Made by a program: the position numbers and the translations under genes. A stretch of DNA of 64,000 bases from Heliopora coerulea. Its lineage: Eukaryota; Cnidaria; Anthozoa; Scleralcyonacea; Helioporidae. Where the stretch lies: assembly GCA_030142905.1 (NCBI GenBank), contig JASJOG010000083.1:329501-393500 (forward strand), in the 5' to 3' direction. Numbering within the stretch: position 1 is the first letter of the stretch; each line of letters starts with the position of its first letter. Below are positions 1-13,600 of the stretch, piece by piece. The notes beneath the pieces are model-generated. The model made no database searches. It saw only the letters and a program-made list of their open reading frames with translations, and was not told where the DNA came from.

Positions 1-2614
1 TTTGGTGCGAGAAGTGTGGAAGTTGGCGAGGTATGGTCGTCAAAAAGCATTTGAAGTAAAATTCCTTGAAATCAAAAAATTTGACTTCTGGGTGTATATT
101 GCCTTTAAAAGCCAAAACATATGGCAGTTTTATTGCATAGTTTGTGTGTAACACTACAAAATAACCTGTCGAAAAGACGTGTTCTGGCACACGAAATTCT
201 GTGTTTCCGTCATTTTGAGAAGGAAGCATAAGTAAGCTCGTATACAAACGGGTCTTTTGTAAAGAGAATTTACGTTTGAATAACCTTCACAAATGGTTAT
301 TGTACATGGAATATTTATAATTGATCGCATGGGAGGTGTAGAAACACTTGTGACAGATTGCAAGGACTCGGAATAGCGGTGGAAACAGTCACCAATTAAG
401 GCTCGTGTTCCTATCACCATTTCACGCTCTCCCAAACATCCTCAAGCGTTTTCATAGTTCGACGGGAATACGGAAAATCCATCCTGTTTCTTAAAGAAAC
501 TAGTACTTTTGATTTGTAATGTTGCAAAAATTTTTATTTCAGATTTTGAAGTTTGTTTTTGGAACCGACGATTCACCATGTCCGGATTTACAAGATGTGA
601 GTTAGTTACAGACTTTTTACCTTATGATAACCAACATTAGGGCTGTGTTCGTTGCGTTCAAGGAGTCGTTTCGTAGAAGGAGGCCTATGTAAGAAGACTC
701 TACCCTTATTTAAGTTATTCATATTACCGGACTCTCACTAGTTCTTCAGTGAAATTTCGGTTAGAATCATGCATCCTTTATTAGGTTGTAAGAGTTGACG
801 TGCTCAAAATTTTCAATGGGAGTGACTTTAACAGTAAACGTTGGTCGTTTTGACTTAGTGTGCTATTCGAGGTGGTTATAAAGTTAATACAAACGCTTGC
901 GAACCTTAGATATCGTATTCCTAACAGTTAATGCTGTGGCAGTATTCATCTTGCTTTCACATTATTTAGCTCAACTTACCTTGATTTATACCATTTTATT
1001 TCTCTAAACAATTTTACCAGATTCTGTATCACAGATTTTTTCAAGGAAGTGAAGGATTTTATCAGATTGATCCAGATTCGGTAGGTTTTGACTGCATAAA
1101 AAACGCTTCCTTACAGCAGTATCTGTGCCCGCGAAATCCATACGTGTGTATCTGCGTTGTAAAGGGAGAAGTCTGTTTATTTCTAGATCTATTTCAAACC
1201 ACAAGTAACTCGATGTGTCCTCAAACCATTGAGGAAGTATTTCAGGAAGATCCGAAGGTAAATTTTTCTATTGAAAATGCTTTGTTGAATTAAATCTTTG
1301 TATCAACCGAATATTTCCTAAGGAAATATTTCCAGCTTTTAATTGACTGCTACTATTGCAATCTCCTCCAATAACCGTGAAAAACAGTGCGCCGCTATTT
1401 CAAAAATGTAATTACCGTGCATTAAAATGTGTGATTGATTTTAGTAATTCACTCAAAGGCAACAAAGAGAACAATTCATATTCTCACCAGAACAAAGTGT
1501 TGAAAATTAAAGAAGCCAGGTTCAGCCCATGTTGTTAAGTACTCTCTTGGAAAAAAGCCCTCCTGTACGTGTATCTTCTCGAACATGTCTTCGAAACCGT
1601 TGTTTTGGTTTGTTTTCATTCTTTATAAACTTGTACAAACGCTCGTTGAGTAAGAGTCTTTATTTATATTGGATAAACCCACTGTGCCACAAGCACCCCG
1701 CTATTCTCAACTGTGAAATCATGTTTTCTTTTTCAGAAAATCCCGCAAAGATCAGGAAGAAGTAGGTGAAGAACCTGAAGAATCACCGGGAATACCAAAA
1801 AGGTATGTGCAAAGAACGTTGCGTAAAGGCGCACACCAAGCCAGATGATGTATTTACGTAACTATGTATATATTATCATTATATATATATATATATATAT
1901 ATACCCCGTTTTAGGTCGCATGTTGATTTGAAACAAAATGGCGATGTAGATTTGTTCACAGTTTCCTACAACGCTGAAACGGACGACGTATCTGTTCCTA
2001 TCCCAAACAAACCCCTCGCATCCTCAACTAACCAACCATCCACGTCTCCTCTATACTCCTCGGGACACGCGCAAAAACCGGAATCTCCAGCGGAAACCCG
2101 TGACGAGTCTCAAAGACCTGCCTTTGGAGTGGAAGCTCTGATGAATTCCATCAAACAAGCCATCAAATTACGTCACGACACTCTGGGGGATTCCGACAGC
2201 CAATCCTCGCGGGCATCTTCTTTCTCCTCGAATTCACCTCCTCCGTCACCCACAATGCCTGCTAAATCTACCTCCACAAATCCACCATTATCCCAGACAC
2301 AACCCTTACCACAGAAGCAATCGTTGTCCGAGAAACCATCAGTATCCCCCAAACCATTATTATCCCAGAAACCAACACTATCCAATAAACCATCGTTATC
2401 TAAGAAGCCATCAATATCCAAAAAACCTTCAGCGTCACCATCTGTCCCCAGGGGACCACCTCCGCCTCCTGCCATCCCTGCCAAACCCTCAAGTGATGTC
2501 AAGTTCGAACCGCAGAAGTCCGATTCAAAAAGATCAGCGTTCCTCAAATCAATTGAAAATGGTACCAAATTACGTAAGACGGTCACAAACGATAGAAGCA
2601 CTCCACGTGTGTAA
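1..2614 (+). CDS. 3' part of a proline/serine-rich protein with a C-terminal WH2 motif
   Basis: Partial gene; the 5' end lies left of the window. Five exons join in one frame (921 nt, 306 codons plus stop): 1-30, 543-596, 1187-1257, 1737-1802 and 1915-2614, all with GT-AG borders. The first four exons encode a basic stretch (KYFRKIRRKSRK) followed by an acidic one (EEVGEEPEESPG). The last exon encodes a low-complexity region with degenerate 7-residue repeats of the type K-P-S-L-S-x-K (about 2282-2445), a polyproline segment (RGPPPPPAIPAKP), and near the C-terminus SAFLKSIENGTKL followed by RKTVTNDRSTPRV. That ending matches the WH2 actin-monomer-binding motif and its TNDRS tail as seen in WIP-type proteins. 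A role in actin organisation is inferred from this motif. I do not recognise the upstream part, so the family is not named. No clear AATAAA was seen in the first kilobase past the stop. Confidence 0.75.
1880..1903. repeat. (AT)n microsatellite
   Basis: An uninterrupted AT dinucleotide run that ends just before the acceptor of the last WH2-gene exon at 1915. It sits where the polypyrimidine tract would normally lie, leaving only a short CCCCGTTTTAG. Confidence 0.9.
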
Positions 2615-4141
2615 TTCGCGTGAAGATAACGTGTTTCTTCTCGAGTACAAATGAAGACTGAAAAAAAGTCTGTCCATCGAGTCAAAGATATGGTTTCTGG
2701 TTACATCAACGTATATTCATACAAATTTTATATTGATTAACCTGGACTGAATTTCATTCGACATGCCTAAAGCTTTCGCCTCACGACGAATTGAACTCTG
2801 ATTTTAAGATGCCGCACCGGGGTCTTAGCGTGGAAGCCTGGGCATCAAAGAGACGTAATTTCATGTCACTGACGTTCATGTCACTGCCACCAGTTTGGCA
2901 GATCTGTTGTTCATATGATACATATAGTTCGTCTTGAAAATTCACATGGTTACACTTCACAGTTTTCTCCAGACAAATACGTAAACAGTCATGGCGAAGA
3001 TTACGGACGTTTTAAAACTTGTGTGAAGCAATGCTCAAGATTTTTGTCTGAAACAACTTTAGGCGAAGACTTCGGTCTGTAGTCTTCCACCTTTCACTTA
3101 AGGAAGTTTGAGAAACATCGTACGGCCAGCTGTTTCTAACGGTTCTCGTGTAGAAAAAGTTTCAACCATGCCGTGCATTTACATGAAGTTCGAGGGAAAG
3201 GAAAATATTTTCGTGCGCGCAAGAAAAAAGAAATTTGAACGTGTTCTTTTTATCATAGATTTTTTTTGCTATTTTTTGCATTCAATCAATTTCGACATAT
3301 CTACAAGTCCACCACGAAGTTTCGAAGATTTTGCTGGATTTTGACTCCAACAGAAAGAGAGAGCTTGAGATGGGCCACATCTTTAATGGAAACCCTGTGT
3401 TTTTACAGCCAGCAAGTTTACAGCTCATCTGCCAAGTACCTAACAGATATACATACAATTTATGATTCAACTATAATTTCTAAAATTGTAAGCTAGTCCT
3501 CCCAGTATGTCGTCTAACTACGTAATGCAATGATTTCTTACTGTCGTATCTGGTCTCCCAATGAAATACTTTAAATAATATTGCTTAAATACGGTGCCTA
3601 TCAATACTCATCTTCAGTTCCCCTGTTTATGGGAAATCGGAGATTACAATATAAACCATAAATACTTTCAAGTTCTAGAAAGTTTCGTATCACATTTATT
3701 CAGTATACTCAGACTTCCTGTATTGAAATTAACGCAGTGGTAGCTTATCGGAAAGTTGAGAAATTGTTTGACCTGAAAAAGACCACCAGCATGTTATCAC
3801 TGGATGAACTGAAAATATCGTGAGTGTCCTGGACTCTTTCGTTCGTTCTTCTGTCATTATTTTTTGTTTTCCTGTTCCTCTTTAGTTCCAGGTATCCCAC
3901 GTATTTGTTACAAGGCGTTAAAAGGTTAAGTTGTGATAAAAATTGTAAAATAAAATGTCCAATAACGCTTTCTTTTGGCTTAAGAGCTATGTTTCCTGCA
4001 TTCCATGGGAACATCGAACCAACCGCAGTCGGCAGCAAGTTTTAGAAAGAAATTACATTTCGATATCATGATCTTTACGACCGAATGCTATCTTTGTATT
4101 GTTTTGGCGCTCTTTGAGTTGTTATGGAAACGAAAGAAATG
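2615..4141. other. Convergent intergenic region between the WH2 gene and GBA2
   Basis: About 1.5 kb between two stop codons facing each other. It should hold the 3' UTRs of both genes. Short open frames here have no splice or family support. The only clear processing signal is an AATAAA on the minus strand (3695-3700). No repeat or RNA gene was recognised. Confidence 0.6.
3695..3700 (-). promoter_or_regulatory. Candidate polyadenylation signal of GBA2
   Basis: AATAAA on the minus strand, about 440 nt past the GBA2 stop codon. It is the nearest canonical hexamer I found downstream of the gene, which would give a 3' UTR of about 0.45 kb. Cleavage is inferred and no transcript evidence is available. 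Confidence 0.45.
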
Positions 4142-4690
4142 CTAAGATGCCACTCCATTATCTGAAACCTCGCTTGTCGCTGTTTTGGTTCTTGGACGGC
4201 TTCGCTTTGATGTCGACGAAGTTGATAAGGACGATGAGCGATTGAGTTCACCGTCAGATTTAGCTCTCACGGATATTGGCTTGAGATCTCCCTGTCGCTC
4301 GTAACACTCCGTATAGAAGTCTTCGTCGAGTGGTGAGGTTAAGTCTACCGCTGACATCTTTCTTGTGGGCGTTTCCGTTGGACTTGCTGACAATGATCTG
4401 TCTTCCCAGATGAATACGTTGTTGTAATCTTGTTCTGCGTAGCCATTCAACAGGTAAAACTCGTTCGTGCCTGGGGATACTGTACTTGTGACGTTTTCAC
4501 CGTACTTTTTTTTTGATCTTTTCTCCCAAGCCCACTGTATGGCCCAGATGCTCAGCGGTCTCATGTAGCCCAATGATCTGTATCGGCCGTTTCCTGTGTA
4601 AGCTTCGGGTGTCTGGAACGCCATGCCAAACCTTTCGAAACAACTTCGGTAAACACCGCAGGCAGTTCTGAATCCTTCTTCAACAAGACC
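4142..4690 (-). CDS. GBA2: GBA2 last exon with an extended Ser/Arg-rich tail
   Basis: This exon encodes the end of the GH116 domain ([36 protein letters not shown]) and then about 120 further residues. The extension has an acidic/aromatic segment ([19 protein letters not shown]) and a low-complexity Ser/Thr/Arg tail ([19 protein letters not shown]) up to the stop at 4142. The human protein ends much sooner after the conserved helix, so most of the extra length of this orthologue is here. The tail has no recognisable domain and is probably disordered; a regulatory or phosphorylated role is only a guess. Confidence 0.93.
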   Translation of the reverse strand, partial: GLVEEGFRTACGVYRSCFERFGMAFQTPEAYTGNGRYRSLGYMRPLSIWAIQWAWEKRSKKKYGENVTSTVSPGTNEFYLLNGYAEQDYNNVFIWEDRSLSASPTETPTRKMSAVDLTSPLDEDFYTECYERQGDLKPISVRAKSDGELNRSSSLSTSSTSKRSRPRTKTATSEVSDNGVAS

Positions 4691-7600
4691 CTAGATTAAA
4701 AGAAGTAAACAATTGTTGAGTTTCCCCAATTTCTGAACAATGTTCTGCTCATGCGCATTACCGGACAATTTTACGCGTAATTGCAGATAACATCTTGCGC
4801 ATGTTCGTTTTCTATATCCAAGACTTGTTTTTCCGAGTTTTCCGATGGTGTCTTGACATATTTACTGGAAAATATAATGCTAACTCGAGTGATAAAATGG
4901 TTAAACGACGCGGTTACCAGAAACTGCGATGATATGTCAATGATTCGCGGATTATTTGCCTCTGCTATCGGCGCAGGAAGATGTTCCGCTCGTCATGGCG
5001 AAATTATGACGTTTTGCTTAACTTCGTCCAACAACTGTTTAGTAGACATACAGTTGTGGGGAAACAGCTTTGAGAACTATCGTTAAAATTCTCATATAAC
5101 CAAAATTCCCGAACGGAGACTCCATTTTCATGTTGTGTAAGTAGCTACAAAGTACTTGCCTCTTGTATCATAGAAGCGCCCACGGCATATGTAATACCAG
5201 TCCACACCTCCTCCGCTTGAACGCTGCTTGTGTCCACCTATTGGTTAGATGTGGGAGAATAAACCGTATAGCACACGAGTGTAGTGTCGAAAGTCTCTCT
5301 TACTCAGACTGGTTGTCAATAAGAAATAGGCTTGAAAAATCAGCATATACATTCAGTAACGATAAAGGAAATTCGTAAGTTGGCTTTAAATAAACATTTC
5401 TAAAACTCAAACAATTCATGAGGAAAATTCAAAGGAAATCGATGTTTAACGAGCGTCTGATAATATGATGCAGATCTGGTAAAACATCGATTCTATACGA
5501 CATTGATAGACACCGTTACATGCTCACATCTCCACAAACGTACTTAGCTGAAACTCTTATCCAACCTACACTTTCTAAGAAACTTTCCAGAGGTAACTTT
5601 CAGTTCTTTACTACGTTAATATGTTGTACAGGACATAAAAGCTCTTGCTTTCAACATAAAGGAGGAGATACACTATATAACACGACCGGTAGTATCGCAT
5701 ATGTATATAATACTAGTGTACATATTTTGAATTACGTACCTTTCCATCTGGCCTCATACCATTCACTGCTCCCATACGACCATTGTGAAACCTGAGGACG
5801 TTATACTCGAAGATGGTAGTCAAAGCACTGATAACGTGAGCTTTTGGAAACACCTAAGGGAAGTACATTTTAAAAAATTTTCAGAAGATTTTGTAGCAGT
5901 TTAGGATGGAATAAGGACAATTCGTTAACAACTCCATAACTGCAAGCACTTATGAATGAATACGTGAATCAGTTAATCAATCAATCAGCTAGTCAATCGA
6001 TCAATAAATCAATCTATCCCTCAACCAATCAATTTATTAAACCACGTAGCACGTAGGAGTGCAAGAGTCGTCAAAACGTGCACATGTCATTAAAAAAGTA
6101 AAATAAGTTAAACACAAAGTCATCTCAGTTTTCAATTCAAAGTTTCTTAAGGAAGAAAGCACAAAGTTCTTTACCCTGTCTTCTGGATGCTGACCAAGTT
6201 CACATGCCCTTAGGTACCATTGTCCAGCCATCTGATCTGCCATGATACTGTTGTGGTATCTGCTCTTGCTGTATTCGTAGTTATAGTAACGGCCTACAAA
6301 TTATACTAATACGTCATTTTCGCCCTTCAATCCTTTCTCCCTTCTTCTCTACTTCTCTCACTCCCTTCTTCCCTTCCTCCTTTTTTCCCTCCTTCTTTTC
6401 TTTCTTTCTTTCTTTCCTTCTTTTATTTTCTCTCTTTCTCTCTTTCTTTCTTTCCTTCCTCCCATCCTCCCATCTTCCCATCCTCCTTCCCATCTTCCTT
6501 TCCTTCTTTCCATCTTTCCCACTCTTTTCTCTCCTTCCCTTTCATCCCGTCTACTCATGTGTCCTCGTGTCTGTTTGTCAGTCTGTGCGTCCATTTGTGT
6601 GTTTCATTCAATTTATGCAACGAGCTGGGCAACACCCCATGACAAGATTAGGTTTATCTGGTTAACTGTTTCAGATAAAGACTTTACCGTTCCACAATTT
6701 ACGTTCATAGGCTCTCTTTCCACGCTGAAGAATGTTAGTGTATTTTTTCGCATCCTCGGGGTATCCGAGCACTTTAGCTATCTCTGACATCACACGTAGT
6801 GCAGCGAGCCAAAGACCTCCACAGTAAGCACTAAAAGAAACAAAACTGATCAGTCAATCAATCAGTCAGTCAATATTACATTGCATCCATCGTCAGATTT
6901 CTACATGTTTATAACAATATGAAAGCTTGCCTTGGTCCTGATACTATCCAGGCATCGTATGTCTGGTCTGCAAATCCTGAATTATCAATCAATCCATCGC
7001 CGTCAAAATCCTGACTCACGCCTTTGGCCATTACGGTCTAAAAAAACAGACTTTAAACGTCGATCGCAATATTTATCTACTTAAAGTATAACGTATCAAA
7101 TTTTTATCGCGCTGAAAATTATTTAATGTTAAAAAAAAAACATGCTAAAGCTCTAGAGTTTTAAAAAAGAAACTGCTAAAATTTAGGGGATTATTGTTCG
7201 ATTTTATTAGAGTGTCTTACCTTCGCTACCGGCCATAAATCGTCTAGGAATTGTACGTCTTCAGTGAACACGTAATCGCGGTAGAGCTATGTGAAGATGT
7301 TTAGTTCATTGAGTTATATCTTACTTTAAATGGCCACATTTGAGTTCGTCATGCATGGAAAATTTACGAATACGCATATCTCCGACTAAAATAACTTTAA
7401 AACAGTATAAACTTAGTCCGAAATTATCGAAGAACAACCGAAACATGGCGTTTGAACATTTCAAACGTGTTCGATTTTTGGATTACGGAATATTTGATTC
7501 ACTTACATTGCTTTAAGTTCAGGAAGTTATCAAATTTATACAAATTACCGTCTCAATTTCCATGAAGACGTTTTTGACTTTCTCGCATTTTAACATAGTT

Positions 7601-10600
7601 TTACCAACTAATTCTTTATGCAGAAAGGAAAACGGTTGACTCTCTAGGTACTTAACATGCAATATTTGATGACAGCAATAGTTCTCGACAGGTTTAAAAT
7701 TTTCCGAGATAGAACCTTTTAAGTTTTTAAGTTGCTTATCAGTGGTTAAATACTTTTGATGCATAATTCATAACTAATATATTTAAATGTTTTATTTTAA
7801 TTCTAATTTTAACTTTAGGTTCTACCTGAAGAATAAATTTAAGATTCAAATCTTTCCATTCGGAGGTGTCGTGAATAGTATAAGCGTTGATATTCATCCA
7901 CGGTTCATCATCTGTTGTTTAAAAAAAATCTTACAAGATCAGCCATTTTTTGAGAATTTAACTTCACTTTTGTTAAAAGCAGGAGATGAGTGTTTTTTCA
8001 TTTTTTTTTGGAACATATTCGTTAGGTTGTGTACATGAAACTGTTTTAGATCATTTTAGTTTCCGACATGATGTTTCATTGTGTCTTTTATTTGGTTTCT
8101 GTTTCCTGGATTGCGTCTTCTCCTTTCCTTGTTCATTTTTTTGCGATTGCATTCATAGCAATTCACGCTTGAACAAGTGCGTTCAAAAGAGGTGAGGGAA
8201 GCAGAAGTACAAGTGTGTTCACACGAATGAAAGAAGGGAAAAATGTGTCCAACCAGTCAGCAAAGCATATGTTAAAGTGGAACTTTAGCACGTGGATAGG
8301 TTCACGATAATAAAGCGAATACAGTACGAATATTCTATTGGTTTGCAAGAGTAAATCAGGTCCCCCACAAGCTTGTGCAGAATCAGTATGAATGTGGTAA
8401 TTACTTTCCTTCTTTCACTACTCCCGTGGCTTTTCAAATACATTAAACACTGAAAAATACGCAGGACAAACCTGGATCTCCAATGTCGTGCGGGACACAA
8501 CCCTGAACCTTCCGAGGACAAAACCGACCATTCATCATGGTCAGCCTTTCTTCTTGGTCACTCGTATTTACATGTTCGGCTAATTTAAAAAAGAAAACGA
8601 ACCATTAACACTGAAATAATTTTACCATTACTTGAGTATTTAATGAGTGCTGGCCTTTCCTAGAAACCAGGGAACGCGTTACACTTGGGGTCCAACGCCA
8701 CTTAGGGGATCTGTGTGATCCCTTCCATTAGTTCTTGCACTTGAATAAACCAGCTGAAACTATCCCGACGCCAGGGTAAACGCTGATTGATGGCCAACCG
8801 AGGTCCACGAGTGCTAAGAGGGCTGTCTAATGGGTGGGCGGGGAGCCCTAATCGCTTGGGACCCTCCAGTGGTATCGGATGGAATGTATTTAATAACGTT
8901 TCCATCGTTTTATTGAAACATCTGCGTAAAATTATTTACATAATTGCGGTGAGTATAAACACAGAATTACAAAAAACATGTTTATTAAGCGCATTAAGTT
9001 GATGTAATAAGTACTAATAACTATATTTATACAGTTAAAGACTTAAATGTTATTTCTTATCAATCTTTTGTATCCTTTTGCATAATGGTATTCAAGAGAA
9101 GTTATGCTGGAAATTAATATCACATTTCTAAGATTACATTTCCACGCGACAAATCACCTGTCTTTATTCTGAGGAATTGATAAAAAGAAAAGGCGTCAAA
9201 GCCTAGTTGAGCTGTATGATAAGGCGTCATCTACAGGGATTTTAACTTACCAATATCGTACTGCAAACTGAGTTCTAACATTGGCCAGAGCATGACCAGA
9301 GCGAAGGATGCATAAAAATGGACATCGTAGGTGTTATACATTCGGTATTCATGACCTACATTTGACAAAAATACGTTTAGATTACGATACTGTTGATGTA
9401 CGTTTGCCATTTCGAGCGACTTCAACGGAGCTTCACACGGACCGAATCACAAAACTGCTTTAGGGGTACAGATGGATACAAACATGTCTTTCACATATCT
9501 TTCTTTCATAGCTTTATTTTACCACCTTTTTCACTGGTTGATGTCATTTCCATGCATTTCGATCGCAGAATGCTATATTATTACACTGTTTTTAGAACCT
9601 GCGCTAATCGGTCTTCGTTTTCATTTCGACTTAAGCTGTCACACTCATATCATATTAGAATTAAATCACTAACCTTCTAGATACGCAAATCGTCCATAAT
9701 GTCTGACAATTTCCGCGAGAACTTTGGCATCCTTATTCCTACTTTTTTCTTTGGAAACGTCCAGCCAAATTGTTCCACCGTCAGCCACAAAGTACAATTC
9801 ATTAAACAAAGCTGATTTGTACCATGAGGGCAAACTTCTAAAAAGGCCAAGAGCACCAGGAGAACCATTTAAACATCAGCATTCGTTTTTGGTCTTTCAG
9901 GGGATTACTACCTTTTCTAATTTGATAACGACAAGCATGAAAAAAGTAGAAGTTAAATTGTTTGGATTCGCATAAAACTGCACCATGAATTACTAACTGC
10001 GGTTGAAATACAGCAACGCCCTAAATTAACTCTGAGCTAGAGAGCAGACCTCTCCCCAAGGGTTCATAACTTACATAGACCTAGGGTTTATAATTTATAT
10101 ACACCAAATGAGCAAAGCGCTTTTCTTAGAAACCATCGTCTCATCACGCTTATTCTCCAACATTAATGACACCCGGGCTCCAGTACACTTGTCCCGTCTA
10201 TATTTCTATATTTTCCTCACTTCCCTTTATGTCCTATCAATTTTTTTCTCACCCAAACCTACTCTTCACATGAACGTTCAAGAAAATTTTCTGTCATGTT
10301 ATTGCGTCGAAGACGTTCACAGCGGTACCACAAGCAGTTAACAATATACACTAATCAAATGAGGAATTTTAAGGCGCGGGGGTCCAGTGTAGATAGCTTC
10401 GATAAAACAGCGGCGTTCTTGAGTTTATACACTATCTAAAAGCTTCGAGAAACTAATCAAATGAGCACCTACTTGTCCTGTAGAATTGGTTGTTGCCATT
10501 CGTCAATCTTGGCTTCCCAATCAGGATACGTCCTCAAGGCTTGACAGACCAGTGACGGACCAGCATTTCCATGGTAACCAAAGAATTTCGTGTAGCGCCT

Positions 10601-13600
10601 GAAAATATTTGAATATTTTATATTTACGTTTTCCTGAAGCGTAGGTCTTCAATTTACAAGTAAAGTTGTCTGGTGTTATGGTCTGGAAATAGTTTTGTTC
10701 GTAGTCTAGAGTACAAACAATAGTAAAAATGACGACTGATATCTAAATTTTTTACGTGCATTTTAGTTAGGTATTATAGCCTCGCTTTTGCGTCCAAAAT
10801 TCAAAAGAATTTGTGCATCAAAACAAGCGCATAAGGACCCACTCATGGAAATATAAGAGAATAGTAACGTGATGGTGATAACAGCGAAGTGACGGGGAGG
10901 TACAAGTTAGAATTTAACTTCCTTTCAGTACCTGTAATGTTTCTTCTTCTTTGACCCAAAGTAAACAACAGGCATATCCCAGGCCAACGAGAATTCCAAA
11001 TTTCTTTTTTCTCCGGCAGGTACCTTTGTTTTAGCAACCACGGCCGCTGCTGGCGCTTCACCTAGATATGAGCGGCTGCTGGGCTCTAGTGAGGAGACAA
11101 AATGATCGAAATAGGACTGTGGCTTCAACTGGAAGAAAATGAGTCCGAATTCAACATTATTCGTTTCTGCTGTTTTGCAAGAAAAACAGTGTTTAGATAT
11201 TGTTGATGGAAGAACATAAACGAAGCATTTTTTCCTGTAGACTTAAACATTTTTGTAGCAGTGAAAAGAAAATTTTTGGGTTCATTCAACGTCAAACTAG
11301 CGTATTTATCATCACGTCAATCAAACAAAGCAAGTATAAAAAAGGTCAGTGTGTTTTTGCATAGCACAGTTTGCTTACTTTGAATCTGCTGCAACAAATG
11401 TGTCTGAAGCGGAAAATCAGAATATTATGCGAAAATGAACCAGGCGGAGGATTTAAGGTGAAAAGTGACAAAACCAAGGCAAACCTTGCTTGGATGAAAG
11501 TAATCCATCTTCGAACAAATCTTCCCACACCCTTCGTCCAGGACCCTTGGCGTCAAAATACGTTTTCCAGGAAACCTTCACAAGTTCCTTGTTGTTCTAG
11601 AAGACGAAAACGTTGGTCAAAGTAAGACTATTGGTCTCAGGCCTACCACATGATTGGTACTTGTTGGATCCTATTTGTTGATCTCTGGTTACTGAACCTT
11701 TTCGACATTCAGCTGATGTCGTGAAATTACGATACAAGAATGGTCGGCCAACCAAACCAAAGTTCAACCCTTATACTAAACTACCCTAACCATTACGGAG
11801 ATCTTAACCACACATCATTCTTATGTCAAGAGACTCAAACAGGGGCTTTGACGTCGGAATCGACCAAAGAATAGCTTTTTCCAATTTTTTTATCAACTTG
11901 TGTTTTTATTCTAGTTTATCGCTCTTTCACGAATCAAGAGTGCAATTAAATATTCCAGTATCCATTAAAGTTAAATATGAGAAGTTAATAACATCTTGCA
12001 GATGAACTACGTAAATTTGTCAAACAACTGAGGATTTTTTCTTTTCTTTTTGTCATCGTTTAATTTTTCCTACCATGTGCCATTTTTTCTCGTTGTCATT
12101 TATTTCAAGAAACATACTCAATTCTTTGTTCTATGTTTTGACAAGTAGGTCTTTAAATCAACTCAAAAAGTTTTTTGCGCCAAAATGTCCTGGACTATAT
12201 GCAGACCGATAGAGCAACCAATCAGCGTGTGCCATAAGTGACCCAATCAGCTGGCGCCATTTTTGTATTGACCCATATATAATCTCAGTCAATCTCGGCA
12301 ATAAATAGTACCAGAACGACGGACTCGGGGGCTATAACACACATACATACACACCCCTTTTCTCGAAGTATAATGTTGAAACAACAACATTTTAGAACAT
12401 TTGTAATGAAATTTCCCAGGGAAGTATACAAACTGCTGTATTTTTGTCTCATGCCCCTTGCTCGAATTTCCGTTCCCTCGTCCCTGAATACGAATCAATT
12501 GATTCAAGCGCAGCTAGGGAACGACGGACCTGCTGTTTTGCTTTTGCAGCAATAACGAACGTGCAAGCTGGATCTGAATTTCTGTGAAGAAGGACTCCAG
12601 TAACATGGCACGTAGTTACGTCACTCTTTTTGCTGTCTATCTTAGCTCCGTCGTCAGCTTCGGAATAAATCCCTTTGCAGGCGAAAGGTTCGTTGTAATG
12701 TCCATAGCTGACGTCGTCCGACCTACCATCGCCACTTTGGAACGCAAACATGATTGACACGTCAACATCTTCTTTTCCGTAATTTTGCACCGTCCAGACA
12801 AAGACCGCCACAGGGAGGCTAGTGTCCTGTGAAGGAAACGTTACAGTTTATGACATTAGTTCTTTGAAAGTTCACATGGCAGACAACAAAGTTGGACCAG
12901 CTACGTGCCGCCATGTTCGTCTGGTTGCGAGACAAATATTAGGATGCGTTGGAGGCAAAGTACACAAGCACACGAATTATAATTCGTGTATTTCCCTTTC
13001 TAGTGCCCTCAAATGATTGTAATAGTGTAATAAGGGCTGCATCCATTCTGTTACAGACAGTGGTTACAGATCTTTGACACGTGACGCCCCCTACAGCCCG
13101 CCCCAACAAATCTCGATCCAGTCTACTCCCAGTTTTATGGTGTTTAATGGCGGACGTAATGAAACTTCAAAAATGCGAAGAAAAGAAGATAAAGTCGTTC
13201 ACTGGGTAATTTAAGTGGGGCTGCCTCAGCTATCTCTTAACCTCTACTGCTCTGCCGTGTAACCATTGCACAAGCTGAGTTACTAGTGGAAGGCCAGAGT
13301 GAACGAGGCTGGCTGGGTACGTCGTAGGAGAAAGGTGATCGTAGAAGAAAAAAGAAGTGAGTTGAGAAGACATTAGCTCACTAAATGGGCAAGAGTTATT
13401 TAGAAAAATTGCTTCTAAGTATCATATAGCTGCCACTGTTTGGGCTTTGTTACATGTACCTTGTAATCGTTTGGAAAGACTGGTGATATTTGCCTGCAGA
13501 TCAGTCGTATTCTTTGTGAAGGTATTTCGTACACTGTCCAGGCTCGTGGATATAAAGCGTGATAAATTGCATTGGCTCCGTTGAATCCCCAGTTCCATGT

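Noticed and set aside
2173..2685. A 170-codon minus-strand frame rich in Asp/Gly
   Set aside because: It is the antisense shadow of the repetitive WH2-gene exon, whose own frame is supported by splice phase and the WH2 motif.
10932..11128. GBA2 exon with acceptor at 11128
   Set aside because: It would break the frame with the preceding exon. The acceptor giving 11169 keeps phase and makes the whole CDS a multiple of three.
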